The notes under the pieces are model-generated. The model was given only the letters and a program-made list of their open reading frames with translations. It made no database searches and had not been told where the DNA came from. The translations under genes and the position numbers were made by a program. A DNA stretch of 64,000 nucleotides from Rhodosporidiobolus odoratus. Lineage: Eukaryota; Basidiomycota; Microbotryomycetes; Sporidiobolales; Sporidiobolaceae. The stretch is from the NCBI GenBank assembly GCA_034387635.1, contig JAOANU010000006.1:558001-622000 (forward strand), read 5' to 3'. This document shows, piece by piece, positions 11,188-22,769 of this stretch. The stretch's first letter is position 1. Each line of letters opens with the position of its first letter.

Positions 11188-12163
11188 GTCTGCCGAGCTT
11201 GTTCGGTCGCGTGAAGACGAGCGGGAGCCACGAGACGAATCGCCGTGGAGCGATGATGAGCACGAGTGATCCAAGCTTCCGACCGGAGGTGTAGAAGCTG
11301 AGACTGGCAGCCGTTCGTCCGCAAAAAGACACCTATATAATCGCTGCCGAGTTGGAAGCCGAGCGCTGCCATGGAAGAAGCGAGGAAAAAGGTCCCGGCG
11401 CGGAAGAAGTGGCCTTCTCAAGGAAGATCTTCACTACCGCAGAATACGAGTGCGACATACAGCGATACAGGCAGCACGTTACGCTGCGCTAACTTCCTCG
11501 GCGCGCGCTGGAGCACCACGCCTGTCGAGGGGGAAATGCTAATACGTAAATAACCAATTGCAGGACAAGAGGAGGGTCTCGGCGTGTCAGGTCGACGCAA
11601 AAGTGCAAGGTCAAGGGAAGACCCACTTTGACAGCTGAAATCATCCATGAGGGCTAGCCGGGACTTTGGGAACGTTAGCTGGACAGAGGCGAAAAGCAAA
11701 AACGGCAAGCTCACGCACCTCAAGTTATGTTCTCCCTTTCTATACCATCCTTGACCTTGTCGCCCACACTGTACATCGCAGATCTCGCGCTATTTGGAAG
11801 TATATGTTCAGGTCAGCGCCGAAGAAGGGACGAAGGAGATAATGAGTGTCACGAAGCATTCGCCACGATCCGCAATCTCACCTCGTCTAGCCCGCGAATG
11901 CACCTCCCTAGGGTACCCTATCCCAACCGCCGCTTGCCGACGGGGATCTTCCGCGTGGATGACGGCGAAGTGTCGCATCGTGCACGTTGGCGGTGGTTGC
12001 GGCGGGGGCTGAGGTGGAGGACGGACAGCAGGAACGAGGCGAGCCGGCATCCGGGGGAGGCCGTGCAGTGTCGGGTTGCGTGCAGTCGGCTCGTTGGTCA
12101 TGCCTCCACGCATGCTGGCGCAGAGGAGCCGGGAGCCCAGCATGTCGACAACCACGACGTCCT
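11188..12163. other. Intergenic region (permease promoter, YAE1 3' flank)
   Basis: About 975 bases between two minus-strand genes. Longer frames here on the plus strand lack conserved motifs and look like shadows or chance. Nothing else is supported. Confidence 0.35.
11334..11340 (-). promoter_or_regulatory. TATA-like element upstream of permease
   Basis: TATATAA (nearly palindromic) about 150 nt upstream of the permease start codon. Plausible TATA box by position and sequence only. Confidence 0.4.
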
Positions 12164-12858
12164 TCAGGATCTTCGAGCAGGAAGTATGGCCTCATCAAGG
12201 CCAATGACCTTGAGGACCTCTGACAGCCTCCTCCTGCAATCGTCGACTCCCCCGTGCTTCTCTTCCTTCGTCCCGCCCAAACCGCCCATGAGCTCCTCCA
12301 TCTCCCTCATCTCTTTCCGCTGCCTCATGACCTCGCTGATCCCCTCATCCTCATGCTCCTTCGCATGCTGCACCGCTTCCTCGTCGACGGGGAGTACCTT
12401 GTTGGCATCGAGTTTGCCGAGGGCGTTGACAATCTCCCTCAACTCGGCAACGACCTGTGCCTTCGCATTCGGTTCGAGATGACCGACGACAGGTCCGGCG
12501 TACTTTGCGCTTCCGCCAGTGGTGGTGAGGAGGGCAAGTAGACCCGCTGCAGTCCCTCGTAGAGCTCCCAACTCGCGTGCATACGGCGAGGCGATTGCAA
12601 AGCCTTGGTCGAAGCCGGCTTGAAGTCGCGAGTTTTTGCCGGCAGTGATGCCGTCCCGGTAGCCAGCCTGGACATAGAAAGTTATTCAGTCATCGCCTGT
12701 ATCATTTGAGTCCTAATAGTTGAATGTACGTCAGAGTAACGGCTTGCGAGCTTGTCCCACTCTTGCCGAGAGATTTGGTCGGGGGCGTGGGATGAGACGG
12801 CAGCGGAGGAAGGGTCGACTTCGTCATCTGACATCCAGGGAGAGTCATCTTGATCCAT
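12164..12858 (-). CDS. YAE1: Yae1-type protein of the ABCE1/Rli1 Fe-S maturation complex
   Basis: Two exons: 12858-12730 and 12667-12164, with a 62-nt intron. The start MDQDDSPWMSDDEVDPSS has a Trp motif and acidic N-terminus. Joining the exons gives the deca-GX3 repeat: AGYRDGITAGKNSRLQAGFD followed by QGFAIASPYARELGALRGTA, i.e. Gly at every fourth residue, the hallmark of the Yae1/Lto1 family. In yeast Yae1 and Lto1 adapt the cytosolic Fe-S assembly targeting complex to the ribosome recycling ATPase Rli1; the same role is inferred. The rest (residues 100-210) is helical and Glu/Lys-rich. It could in principle be the partner Lto1, but the length and acidic N-terminus suit Yae1 better. It is divergent from LSB5 over 136 nt. 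Confidence 0.8.
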
Positions 12859-12994
12859 ATGAGCGTCCGTGATAGCAGTCAAGCGGTGGTAACGGGTCAA
12901 GAGGGTGAGAGAGGTCGTCGGTGTTCTTGACCTTGTCACCACTCGCTAGTTCTCGCTCAATTCGATCTGCAGTCCAGGTTAAGCGCCCAGTTTG
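12859..12994. promoter_or_regulatory. Short divergent promoter YAE1 / LSB5
   Basis: Only 136 nt separate the two divergent start codons, so both promoters must lie here or overlap the neighbouring leader. No clear TATA box seen. Confidence 0.45.
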
Positions 12995-15360
12995 ATGCTC
13001 GGAGGTGAGTCCATTCAGCCTATTCCACTTCTTACCCTTCCCGCGTTGCGTAACCCGTTCCCACTTTCCCCCCACTTTCCTGCGCGTCATGAATCCCCTC
13101 ATCGTCCTTCCACTCGCGCTGACCTTGCTCCACTGCAGCCGCCAAAGCAGGCCTCAACCTACTCAAGGAGGGAGGAGGAGACAAACCTCGTTCATCCGTC
13201 TCTGCTCTCATCGATATCCTCTGCCTTCCGCGGTACGACGAGGACGACTACGACGGCATCACTGAACTCGTAGAGAGCATCAACTTACAGCCTACCACTG
13301 GGTACGCTCACTCTCCCCGTCTTCCAAGCGCGAGAGGGCATTACTGATCAGGTGGGGGAAACCGCTCAATCCGGCAATCGCCCATACAGCCCGACTGAGG
13401 CCTCTCGTGCAATTCGCAAGAAGGTACATACTTTCTCACTACCACCGTACTACCCGTCTGCGCTGCATGACCCGCCATGTCGCCCATTTCTTGCGCTAAA
13501 GATGCCTTTTCTCTCCTTCATTTGCCGTTCCTCCCTCGATTAGCTCAAGTACTCCGACACACATGGCCAGCTTCGCTCGCTCACCATCCTGAAAGCTTTG
13601 GTCGAGAATTGTGGACCTCGTTTCCAGAGTAAAGCCTCTCCTCGTCACAACAGACAGCTCCGTACTGATCCCGTTATCTCCTCCTCCTTAGCCACCTTCG
13701 CGAATGAACGCCTTGTCGACCGCATCAAACTTATGGCCGGAGACCCTCACACGGACCCTCGCATCAAGAAGAAGTTGATGAGCGTGCTCGGAAGTTGGTT
13801 CTTACAGTTCAAGGACGATCCGAGGATGCAGCTGGTCGCCGGTCTTTACAAGAGCTGCGGCGGAGGAAAGCAGGTGCGTTGCCCCCGGCTCGTTTTCTAC
13901 TCTGTTCTGTCGAATTAACCCCCAGAAGGGTATGCAGGCGGCCCGGAATGCGGCAACCGAAGCCTACGAAGCTCAACAAGCCCGTTACGATCGTGAATCC
14001 GCCCAACGCACCGAACGGAAGGACGCAGAACGTCGCGCTCGGGAAGCGGAGAAGGAACGAGCAGCTCAGGAGAAGCTCGACAAGCAACGACGGAAGGAAC
14101 AGGAGAAGGCGAAAGCGGCTGGAGCCAGGACTAAGCGACCGCCGTTCAACTTTGAGGCGGAGAAACCTAAGATGATGGCCAGTGTTGGACAGGGGACGCA
14201 ATCGGCGCAGGCGTGCGTACCTCTTCGTCAACTCTGCCCCCATCGTTTCTCTCTCGTGGTCGCATAATCTTCCTTCTAACCTGCCTTTCCTCCGATTCTT
14301 CCCCGCTTTGGTTTCATTCCGTTGATCATGTGCAGGCTCATCATGGCGCTACAACGGGTCAACCGCGAGAAGGAATCCGTCACCACCAACGTCCGCGTGC
14401 AGGAGTGCCTTGAGAAGGCCAAGCAAGACCGCAAAGCCCTTATCCGCTACGTTCAGCTACTCACGCATAGCGAGAAGGATACAGAAGGAGAGTACATCGG
14501 TACCCTACTGGCCACGAACGAGCAGGTGCGTCGGTCCTTCCTTTCACTCAGTTTTTTTTACGACCTGGCTGAAACCGCTCCCTTCTCACCTCGTTCAGAT
14601 CATCAACGCCGTCCAGCTGTACGACCGCATGTCGAAGCCCGTCGAGCTCGACTCGGACGATGAAGCCATCGAAGAGGCCAAGCGTATGGCCGTCGAGCAA
14701 GGTCTCACTGTCCCGCCCTCGGCAACGCCTCACGACAACGATGACACCCAGTCGATCCGCTCTCGGTTGAGTGCGTTCGACATGCAAGACAGGGAGGTGG
14801 ATAAGTTGCAAAGGACGCAACGCCGAAGGTTGGAGAGGCATTTGAGCTCGAGGGGTCCGGTCGAAGGAGCGGTACACCCGGACTTGCAGCATCTCGCGTT
14901 TGGCTCTACGGCGGGCTCGGGTGGGTGAGCATCCGCTTTCCTCCGCCGACCCAATCTTCCGATTTCGCTCCTGCCTTTGCTCACCCTCTTTCCCCTACCG
15001 TTCCGTAGGTCCTCCTCGCTACCACCTCCAATCCAGCCACGTTCAGCAGAAGACAGCTACACCCATGGCTCTCTATCCGACTTTTCCGACTACTCTTCCG
15101 ACGACGGCGACGCTTCCTCCGATTCTGCCTCTATGCGCGCCGGCGCAGGATCAACTCCAGCACGATCCTACGCTCAGTATGTGCGAGAAGAGGATCAACG
15201 GACGGGGAAGGGGAAAGGCTTACTTGCTGAGCCAGAGGAGGAGGAAGATCCGTTCGCGGATCCTTTTGCGGATTCGTCGGCTGCGGCGGATGGGATTGGA
15301 GATTATGAGACCATGGCACCTGGCCCCGGACAGCACAGGCAGGAGTGGAGGGAGATTTGA
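12995..15360 (+). CDS. LSB5: LSB5-like VHS + GAT domain endocytic adaptor
   Basis: Nine exons: 12995-13004, 13139-13301, 13390-13423, 13544-13628, 13692-13873, 13926-14212, 14336-14525, 14599-14924, 15009-15360. The first coding exon is only 10 nt (MLG plus one base). The VHS domain reads YDEDDYDGITELVESINLQP, TGPTEASRAIRKKLKYSDTH, LTILKALVENCGPRFQ and RIKLMAGDPHTDPRIKKKLM. A charged Arg/Glu/Lys coiled coil follows (residues about 185-245), then a GAT-like three-helix segment (IMALQRVNREKESVTTNVRV ... LATNEQIINAVQLYDRM). The tail carries an acidic DPFADPFAD motif, typical of clathrin-adaptor binding. Yeast Lsb5 binds Las17, Sla1 and Arf3 and links actin to endocytosis. The intron end at 13389 was chosen because it restores the conserved TGPTEASRAIRKK. 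Confidence 0.87.
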
Positions 15361-15913
15361 GCGGATCGTCGGGCTTGTGAGTCCTTGTACACAGGGGAGG
15401 AAGGACTTGGTTCAGTTTCTTTGGGCAGTCCGTGTAACGGCATATCGTTTTCCCCCGGTCCGCGAACCTAAGCCATGCTCATCGTCGCGTATTATTGAGA
15501 AGGAAAAGCTACAGACTCGCACCAAGGTAAGGCAGAAGGAGGAAGGGCGAACGACGCTAGGGACCTTCTCACATTCGATTTTCACTGCCACTGCTCACCA
15601 GTTCCAGCGCGCTTCTGAGGAGCCTCTCGACCTCGATAGTGTTCTGATCAAAACAATATGAGCTGGAGAAGAGACAGGAGCGAGACTGGACGGACGAATA
15701 CAAAGCCCTTTGCCCGCCTACTTCGCAAGAGTACTACTGACTAGCTTGATAAAACTAGACAACGAGAGTTGCAAATTCTGGACGGACTGAACGTGCGAGG
15801 AAGAGAACGATGAGAGGCGAGGAGGATCCTCGCTCTTCTCCTCATCGCTTCACGCTCTCGCAAATTCCTTGCTTGCTGAGAGGTTGCCAAAGTGGTCCTC
15901 AGACCGTTGTACC
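15361..15913. other. Intergenic, left edge of kinase-like family island
   Basis: About 550 bases without a supported gene. A short stretch near 15670-15700 (agactggacggac) recurs upstream of the second paralogue near 21150, so the duplication probably included promoter DNA. Confidence 0.45.
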
Positions 15914-17153
15914 ATGTCGCATCTACCGCCCTACCGCAACGCAATAGCGGAGGCAGCCATCAATCGCGACCTCGAGCCCCGCCGTCGGAAAGCGAAGAAG
16001 CACCCCTTGCGCATTGGAGACACGCTCCAACTGAACAGCCCCTCTCTGCGCTCCGACGTGTACCCTACCACTACCTCTACACAAAGCGAGAGCACCGCTG
16101 GCAATCGCCGCCGTTCCTTTAACCACTTCCTCCTCAACATCCTCCAGCACGGCCCCGAAGATGAGCAGCGCGAGATCGTGCTGACGAAGGCATTGCAGAC
16201 TGGTAAGGACCAGTGGTCGCAGGTTTGGCAAGCAGAAATAGCTGTTGAAGGGAAGAGGGAGCGCGTCGTCCTCAAACTGTTCGTCGAGGCGCTATTTCCC
16301 TACGCAGGGGAGAACGGCGGTCGGATATGGCGCACGGCGGAGGACTATGCAGCAGCAGAGGGCGACTCGTGAGTGCTAGGTCCTTTTGCCAAGCAGAGAC
16401 GGGCGACCGTCAAGCAAAGGTTTCGACAAGCAAAGAAACTGAACCTCTTGCACTTGTCGCCAGATACGCTGCCTTCTCCGATATTCAAGGCTCTGTGGTA
16501 CCAGTCTGCTACGGAGTCTGCCATTTCAAGCTCCCCTTCCTCGAGACCGTCATCGGAATCCTACTCGAAGACCTCACCTCTGTCACCCTCACGTTGTCCG
16601 ATTGGATCACCCGTCTTTGCCGCCAAAAACCCCGCCGACCCCACCGATCTCTGATCAGTTCTGCTGGATCGAAGCCCGAGTCCGAATTGTCCAGCGCTGA
16701 CAGCAGCGATTTCGACTCGGAGGAAGAACGGGAAAATGTTGATTTAGAAGATGTCAAGCCAGTAGTACGTCTTCCTCAATGACAAGGGTAGCAAATCCGC
16801 TGATATTTCGGCTTACATAGCTCAATAGGCTGTTCAGCACATTGAGCACCTTGCACGACCGCAACCGCGTCTACTTCTCGTTGGTCTCCTCGAATATGCT
16901 CCTCCTTGGAGAGACGGCATCGCAAGTCACTACCGTCTTCATCGGATTTTCCCAAACTCTACCGCGCAAGGTACACGAGGACGACATCAAGGCACAGCAT
17001 GCAGTCTACCAGCAGCGGTACGGCGATAATGGATTGCCGGTTGATGATTGGCGGTCAGGGGATGAGTATGATCTGGAGGTCGAAGTTGAGCAGCGCCTCA
17101 GCTCCAGTCTCGTAACAGCCTGGAAGGCTGCGTGTCGTGAAGGTGTGGCTTAG
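15914..17153 (+). CDS. Protein-kinase-like family protein, copy 1
   Basis: Three exons: 15914-16368, 16464-16764, 16821-17153. The third-exon acceptor (CATAG at 16820) restores LNRLFSTLSTLHDRNRV in phase. N-terminus MSHLPPYRNAIAEAAINRD is followed by a basic RRRKAKK patch. The middle has a kinase-like beta3 strand (VVLKLFVEALFPYAG) and a hinge-like block GSVVPVCYGVCHFKLPFLET followed by VIGILLEDLTS. This arrangement is seen in the large basidiomycete family of divergent protein kinase-like proteins. After an acidic linker (DSSDFDSEEERENVDLEDVK) the region that should hold the catalytic loop (LHDRNRVYFSLVSSNMLLL) and DFG (TVFIGFSQTLPR) lacks both Asp residues. It is therefore probably a pseudokinase. 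About 75-80% of residues match the copy at 21.3 kb in the first exon. Confidence 0.75.
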
Positions 17154-18289
17154 CATCGAGATTGCAGTAACCAGACTTGTCGACCGGCATACAGGTTTGA
17201 GCTGCTTGTGCCCGCACTGGCACAGTTGTGGCACTCTTTGTTTCTTCAGCTGTACAGATACTGGCTTGGCCGTAGCACATGGCTTCTTCAAGAAAGTTGT
17301 TGTCTGAGTAAAGTAGTAACCACACAGAAAGCCTATTCTGCTGGGGCCAGCGACGTCGACCGGAGGGAGGCCGCGGTACCAGCGATGGCGGAGGTAATAG
17401 CCTTGTAGAGTAGTGAGCACGAAAACAAGGGTAACAGTGAAGTAGCCCTCGTTGCTGATGCTAAAGAAAAAAGGAGAAGAAGGAACCAAAATCTACAAGT
17501 CCGTTCCATCACTCAACATTCCGTCTCGAACCCAATACCATCCGCGACCGTCAGGTGAAGGAGGGGTGTGATGGGCTGCGAGAAAGGAATGTGCCAGCAC
17601 GGAACGGAAGATATGGGGAAAGAGAAAGAAGTAAGGAAAAAGACTTAACAACTGGGGGCGTTATAGCTAGCCATGCTAGCATATTCTGTACTTTTGCCTC
17701 AGCTAGCTCTGGAGCGACTTAACCTGAGCCAGGCTTTGCATACTCAGCACAAAGTAGCTGCTACTATCTACAGTCTCTAGCTGCGAGCTGTTCCTTCGCA
17801 ACAGCCATCAGTTGTGAGGATGCTGAAAATGGGCTTAATCAAGCTTGGTGGTCCAATGCTGGAGCAACGCCAGGTGTTCTTTCGGCTGGCACATTGCTAT
17901 TTAAATGCTTCCTTTGCTTTTTGTGGGGTATGGAGCACAAACACAAGACTGGCAGCCAAGAGGGAGATCCGATGCTTTTTACCAAACCGAGCAAGAACCG
18001 AGGCAGACGTACTGCAAGATACCCTGGGGTGCCTTGCCTGTGAGCGTCTTTCTACCTTACCTCCTGCCAACACGACTGCATGGGCTCAGGTCTCAACTCA
18101 TTGCCGGAGTGTGCCCAACCTTTTCAAAACTTGACCTTCTCAAAACTCCGAATATGATTGCTCTGCTTGCGCACCTGCTGTCTGTGCCGGCTGACGACAA
18201 GCGGTAAGCAACCTCTTGTGACATTCGACAACAGAACACTCCACCCGTCTCAGCATCCGGTATGGGCGCGCCCAATCTCCCACCAGGCC
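17154..18289. other. Gene-poor stretch of the island
   Basis: About 1.1 kb, relatively AT-rich for this window, with several CTAGCT motifs near 17665-17790. A Cys-containing frame on the minus strand (about 17055-17489) lacks a start, splice support or a known motif. No gene supported. Confidence 0.4.
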
Positions 18290-18775
18290 ACCGGTCCACC
18301 TAGAGACCTCACCGGAATTTTCCGGCGGAATTTCTAGGATGTCCGGAACTTTCCGCGGTTTTCGGAAGTTCCGGCTCCGGAATCCGAAAAGCAACCGGAA
18401 ACCGGATTGAGGTGGCTGAGGTGGTATACTCATGACCCGGAAATTTCGGCTTTCACAAGTTTCGGAGTAGAAATGGCGGGCCTGCTGCGTTACCTACCGG
18501 CAAAAGACTGTATAGAGAGACATGTTACACAAGACTGGTATAGCTGGTGCGGTAGCGCAGTGGAATGAGACTAGACCATTGCACTTGTTACCTACGAGCC
18601 GGAGCTACGCACAGCGACTTCCGTACTGTCTATTTCGGAGCCGGAACCCGGAATTTTTGGGATTTTCGGGTCCGGAACCCGGAAAATACGCGGAAACCGG
18701 TCGACCCCTCCGAAACCCCCAAAACCCGGAAATTCTCGCTCCGGAAATTTCCGGTGAGGTCTCTAGGTCCACCGG
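18290..18775. mobile_element. Short element with terminal inverted repeats (MITE/foldback-like)
   Basis: The left end has CCTAGAGACCTCACCGGAA at 18299-18317; the same 19 bases occur in reverse complement at 18749-18767. Similarity extends inward as imperfect TTCCGG-rich arms about 100 nt long on both sides, and outward over GGTCCACC-like bases. The interior (about 18400-18630) is unrelated, non-coding sequence. Size (about 480 bp), inverted ends and lack of an ORF fit a non-autonomous DNA transposon or foldback element. A target-site duplication could not be identified with confidence, since the flanks themselves are palindromic. Confidence 0.65.
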
Positions 18776-19887
18776 GAAAAGGCGGGTTGAGGCTTTGGTT
18801 TCCTCGTTTATTGCTGCCCTACATCCTGCTGCACCCCTCGGGAGCCGGAGTCTTGCCTATTCCTGGCCGGTAGTGCCAGTAAGGATGACTTGCCTCCACT
18901 GACGCAACAATTTGGCAACACCCCCCAGGGACGCACACTTGTGCAGAGTGAGCTTGGACTTGACGGTTGCCCAAGTGTAAGCACACAAAAGCCTGGCAAA
19001 AGGTACTGCTTGTTGCGGAGAGACAGGCTGAAACCCCCAGTTGTAACGGTATGGAGGCAGGAAGGAGAAGATGAGGATTGAGCACAGCAATAGCCACATC
19101 ATCGCACAAGCACAAAAGAGAAGGTGCAGGAGGCGAGCACAGTAAAGGATCTGAAAAGGATCGGTCAAGGAGGAAAGGAGCCATCAGGCGGTCCGAGCCA
19201 GGGACAATGTGCGGCTGAACCAGGTAAGCTAAATCAGCTGACATGGTCGTACCGTTCACAGTCACGTGAGACAAGGAGGTCGACCCAGCGGAGACAACCA
19301 CCATAATCAACAGCATCTGTCTGTAAGAGCGAACGGCGGGGCGAGATGCGAGCACTCGGTCAAGCTTCCCGGAGAGTTTCTCAGGAGTCAAGCAAGCTAC
19401 ACTAGGGTATAATAGAGTAAGATTTTGACAGAGAACGTAACAGAGACAGCTACGGAACAAGATATAACCAACACATGAGAAACTAGAAAACGGGAGAACG
19501 GGCGAGGTTGTTCTAGACGGGCCTCCTACTTGCGAGACGAGCGGGGGTGTGCGACGCTCCCGCCGAGGTGTCTGTGGGAGAGAACAAGTGTGAGACTGGG
19601 TGGAAAGCTTCAGAAGCGGCGAGGCTAGCCTACACCACTCCGTTGACACAAGGGAGGTTGGTGCCGAAGGCATCCTGCGCAACACTGTCCTCAAAGCCCC
19701 AAAGCGAAAAAGCAGCCTCACATGCTCCAGTTCTGTAGGCCCTCCCTACGCTCTGCTATCTTCTCTGTCTTGCCCATAGCACCACAAGAGTCCGCATGGA
19801 CTTTCCCATCAACCTGCCCTCACTGAGTCCCTCTGTCACCGCGTCACCCCTCATCCCGCGGGCCTCCACAACTCGCTGTGACAACCG
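18776..19887. other. Gene-poor stretch between TIR element and decayed kinase-like copy
   Basis: About 1.1 kb. A 300-codon open frame on the minus strand (18819-19721) covers most of it, but it lacks an ATG at its head, has no recognisable motif and sits between decayed sequences. I do not call it a gene. Confidence 0.35.
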
Positions 19888-20660
19888 CCATTAAGGTGGG
19901 CAAGGACCATTGGTCACAGGTGTAGCAAGTCAAAGTAGCTGGTGAAGGCAAGTGAGAGAAGGCAATCCGCAAGCTGTTTGTCGAGGCACTGTTCCCCTAC
20001 CCAGGAGGGCCCGGTGCACCAACCTGGGTGTCTGCCAAGGAGTACGCAAAGGCAGAGGGTGACTCGTAAGCTAGCTGTTCCAATCTGAAAGCTCACGGTG
20101 AACAAGGAGGGCAACGATTGAACCGAAGACTGCCAGACTTTGCAAGAGAAGCTGACCTTTTCTCTCTGCAGGTACACAGCATTCTCCGACATACAAGGCT
20201 CAGTTATACCCATATGCTTTAGCATGTACACTTTCTCCCTGCCCTTTGGCGAGACTGTCATTGGCATTCTCCTTCTCCTCGAGGACGTTTCCTCTTTCAG
20301 CTCAACCTTCCCAGTCTGAATCTCCCAGGTGGAGAGGCAAACGACCCAGCCAGATTGTCGTGCACGACTCCTATATGATGGCGATGGCGGGTCAGAAGCC
20401 TTGAAGGGCGACAGTACGACTACAACTCAGATGTGGAGGTTGAGGTAGAGGATATCAAGCCCATTGTGCGTCTTTTCCAGGCCTCCTTCCTCCTATATCA
20501 TCTCCCTACACGGTGCTCAAGCATGGCCCTCGCATTTGTCCCATTGTCCAAGTCATCAAGTCACTTCATGCGCTTCATTGACGTGGGCACCCGAATGTCG
20601 ACACTTCCCCTCCAACATTCTTGTCCGTACCGCTCCCGCTGGATCCTCTGAGGTCATTGA
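19888..20660 (+). pseudogene. Decayed copy of the kinase-like family (copy 3)
   Basis: Pieces of the same gene in the same order. Exon 1 end: GKDHWSQV then stop, then KLFVEALFPYPGG ... KEYAKAEGDS. Exon 2 start: YTAFSDIQGSVIPICFS and FSLPFGETVIGIL with an inserted LL and a frameshift. Then an acidic-linker relic (SDVEVEVEDIKPIV). In-frame stops interrupt the first exon at two places and the N-terminal half of exon 1 is missing. The intron position (GACTC|GTAAGC) is still recognisable. Clearly a pseudogene of the 15.9 and 21.3 kb genes. Confidence 0.8.
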
Positions 20661-21284
20661 CACTGGCTTAGCAGTGTTGTGGACAAGGCAAGCATTCAAG
20701 GACAGACTTTGCTACTGCGAAGAGAAGCAAGCACCGCGCAGAGGTGGAAAACTCCTCATGCCCAACAACTGGCGTGATCGCGAAGAGGACGTACGGTCTG
20801 CTTGACACATTGCAGCAGGTTTTGTCCAATCCACTTGCTTACGCCTACCGTAGGTCCTACTTGCTGGAGTGAAGGGAAATTTTGCGTACTCTGCAATCCG
20901 ACTCGCCAATTAGCCCTGAATGTACAGGTTACGGTCCTTTAGCGGATTTACCCTGTGAGGCAGCAAGGGGTTTTTCGCCATGACGGATTTTTTTTAGCTA
21001 TTGTATGCCTTGCAAGCGGGCATGATCATAATGACAGGATTGTTTTTGTATGAACAAGAAGATCACACCGAGACTCAAGCTCAATAGCTAGCATAACTAC
21101 TCACAGTGCCTTAAATAAGCTGTAGGAAGGATAGTAGCAAGCGAGGAGCAAGACTGGACGGACCGCGGAGGAGCCGCTTCGCCGCCTCATGTCAGGGGGG
21201 CTTGTGTCGAGCCTAGGACGGACAAGGACAAACCTCTACCCACCTGTTTTGCAAAGCGCTTTTGGTCCTCAGACTGACTGTACC
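20661..21284. other. Upstream region of kinase-like copy 2
   Basis: About 620 bases, with a T-run near 20990. A short GGGGGGCTTGTGTCGAGCCT motif at about 21194-21214 is repeated near 36.75-36.79 kb (see findings). No gene supported. Confidence 0.4.
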
Positions 21285-22512
21285 ATGTCTCATCCACCGC
21301 CATACCGCAACGCAGAAGCGGAGGCAGCCATCAATCGCGACCTCGAGCCCCGCCGTCGGAAAGCGAAGAAGCACCCCTTGCGCGTTGGAGACACGCTCCA
21401 GCTGAACAGCCCCTCTCTGCGCTCCGACGTGTACCCTACCACTACCTCCACGCACAGCGAGAGCACCGCTGGCAATCGCCGGCGTTCCTTTAACTACTTC
21501 CTCCTCAACATCCTCCAGCACGGCCCCGAAGATGAGCAGCGTGTGCTGGTGCTCAAGAAGTCATTACAGAGCAGCAAGGACGAGTGGTCGCAGGTCTGGC
21601 AAGCAGATGTGATCAGCGAAGGGGTGAGGGAGCCCGTCGTCCTCAAGTTGTTCGTCGAGGCGCTATTTCCCTACGCAGGGGAGAACGGCGGTCGGATATG
21701 GCGCACTGGCGAGGACTATGCAGCAGCAGAGGGCGACTCGTGAGTGCTAGGTCCTTTTGGCGAGCAGAGACGGGCAACCGTCGAGCAAAGGTTTCGACAA
21801 GCAAAGAAGCTGAACCTCTTGCACTTGTCGCCAGGTACGCTGCCTTCTCCGATATTCAAGGCTCTGTGGTACCAGTCTGCTACGGGGTCTACACTTTCAA
21901 GCTCCCCTTCGGCGAGACCGCAATCGGAATCCTCCTCGAAGACCTCACCTCTGTCGCCCGCACCTTTTCCGACTGGATCGCCCGCCTTTCTCGTGACAAC
22001 GCCCGTCGTGATCAATCTCACCAAGGTATCACCCCCGACTCTGGCTCTGAAGCCTCCAGTATCGACAGCAGCGAATTGGACTCGGACGAAGAAAAAGAAA
22101 ACATCAAGCTGGAGGATGTCAAGCGTCCTGTGCACTGCGTTCTCGATCTCTGCCATGAACCGATGCTCATGACAATTGTCTTGCAACACAGCTCGATGGC
22201 ATCTTTGCGGCCCTGGACGTTCTGCACGACCGCAGTAGAGTCCGCTTGCGCTTGGAGCCCACTGACATTCTTGTGGACATGCAGGCGCCAAGCGAGGTCG
22301 ATATCGTCCTTGTAGGCTTCTCTCAAACACGGCCACGCGCCGAACACGAACAGGAGTTTGAGGCGCTGCGACTGGAACGCATTCAGGAGTTTGGCGAGGA
22401 CAGGATGCGGTTCATGTCCTGGCGCACCGCAGATAGGCAGCGATTGGAGGTGGCGATGGAGGAAACTTTAGGTTTCACGCCAGTTGCGGCCTGGAAGAGG
22501 ATGCTTGAGTAG
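21285..22512 (+). CDS. Protein-kinase-like family protein, copy 2
   Basis: Three exons: 21285-21739, 21835-22129, 22192-22512. Protein layout equals copy 1: MSHPPPYRNAEAEAAINRD, basic RRRKAKKHPLRVGD, VVLKLFVEALFPYAG (beta3-like Lys), GSVVPVCYGVYTFKLPFGET plus IGILLEDLTS (hinge-like), acidic DSDEEKENIKLEDVK, then LDGIFAALDVLHDRSRVRL and ILVDMQAPSEVDIVLVGFSQ. Compared with active kinases, the HxD catalytic Asp is replaced (the loop reads RLRLEPTDIL) and the DFG Asp is Gly (VGFS). The Asn of the loop is Asp or lost. So a pseudokinase is likely. First-exon identity to copy 1 is very high and includes a nearly identical intron 1, which implies recent duplication. Function unknown. Confidence 0.77.
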
Positions 22513-22769
22513 CTCGTATCGGGAAGCAATGTATGAGCCTTTCTTCGTAAGCTGACTCTATTAATCCGCGCTAGGGCTCAGATTCACAGCCTTCGGCTCG
22601 ATGCAACTGTCTACAGATCCTTGCGTGTGCCCCGCCTCTCAACAGAGGAGAGCATGGGGCGCGAAGCGAGCAAAGCGACTTCCAAGATGCGACGTTCGCA
22701 GTTTTAGGATCTGATATATGTGTCTCAGGCGCAGAGGTGGTCCTGTACGACAGCTTGAGCGGCATCATC

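Noticed and set aside
11727..12571. Plus-strand frame of about 250 codons over YAE1
   Set aside because: It mirrors the YAE1 exon in antisense; no conserved motif.
17055..17489. Cys-rich minus-strand frame resembling a small secreted protein
   Set aside because: It overlaps the end of kinase-like copy 1, has no signal peptide or start, and the Cys pattern fits no family I know.
18819..19721. 300-codon open frame on the minus strand
   Set aside because: No ATG at its head, no known motif, unusual Cys/Leu composition, and it lies between decayed sequences; an open frame of this length can arise by chance here.
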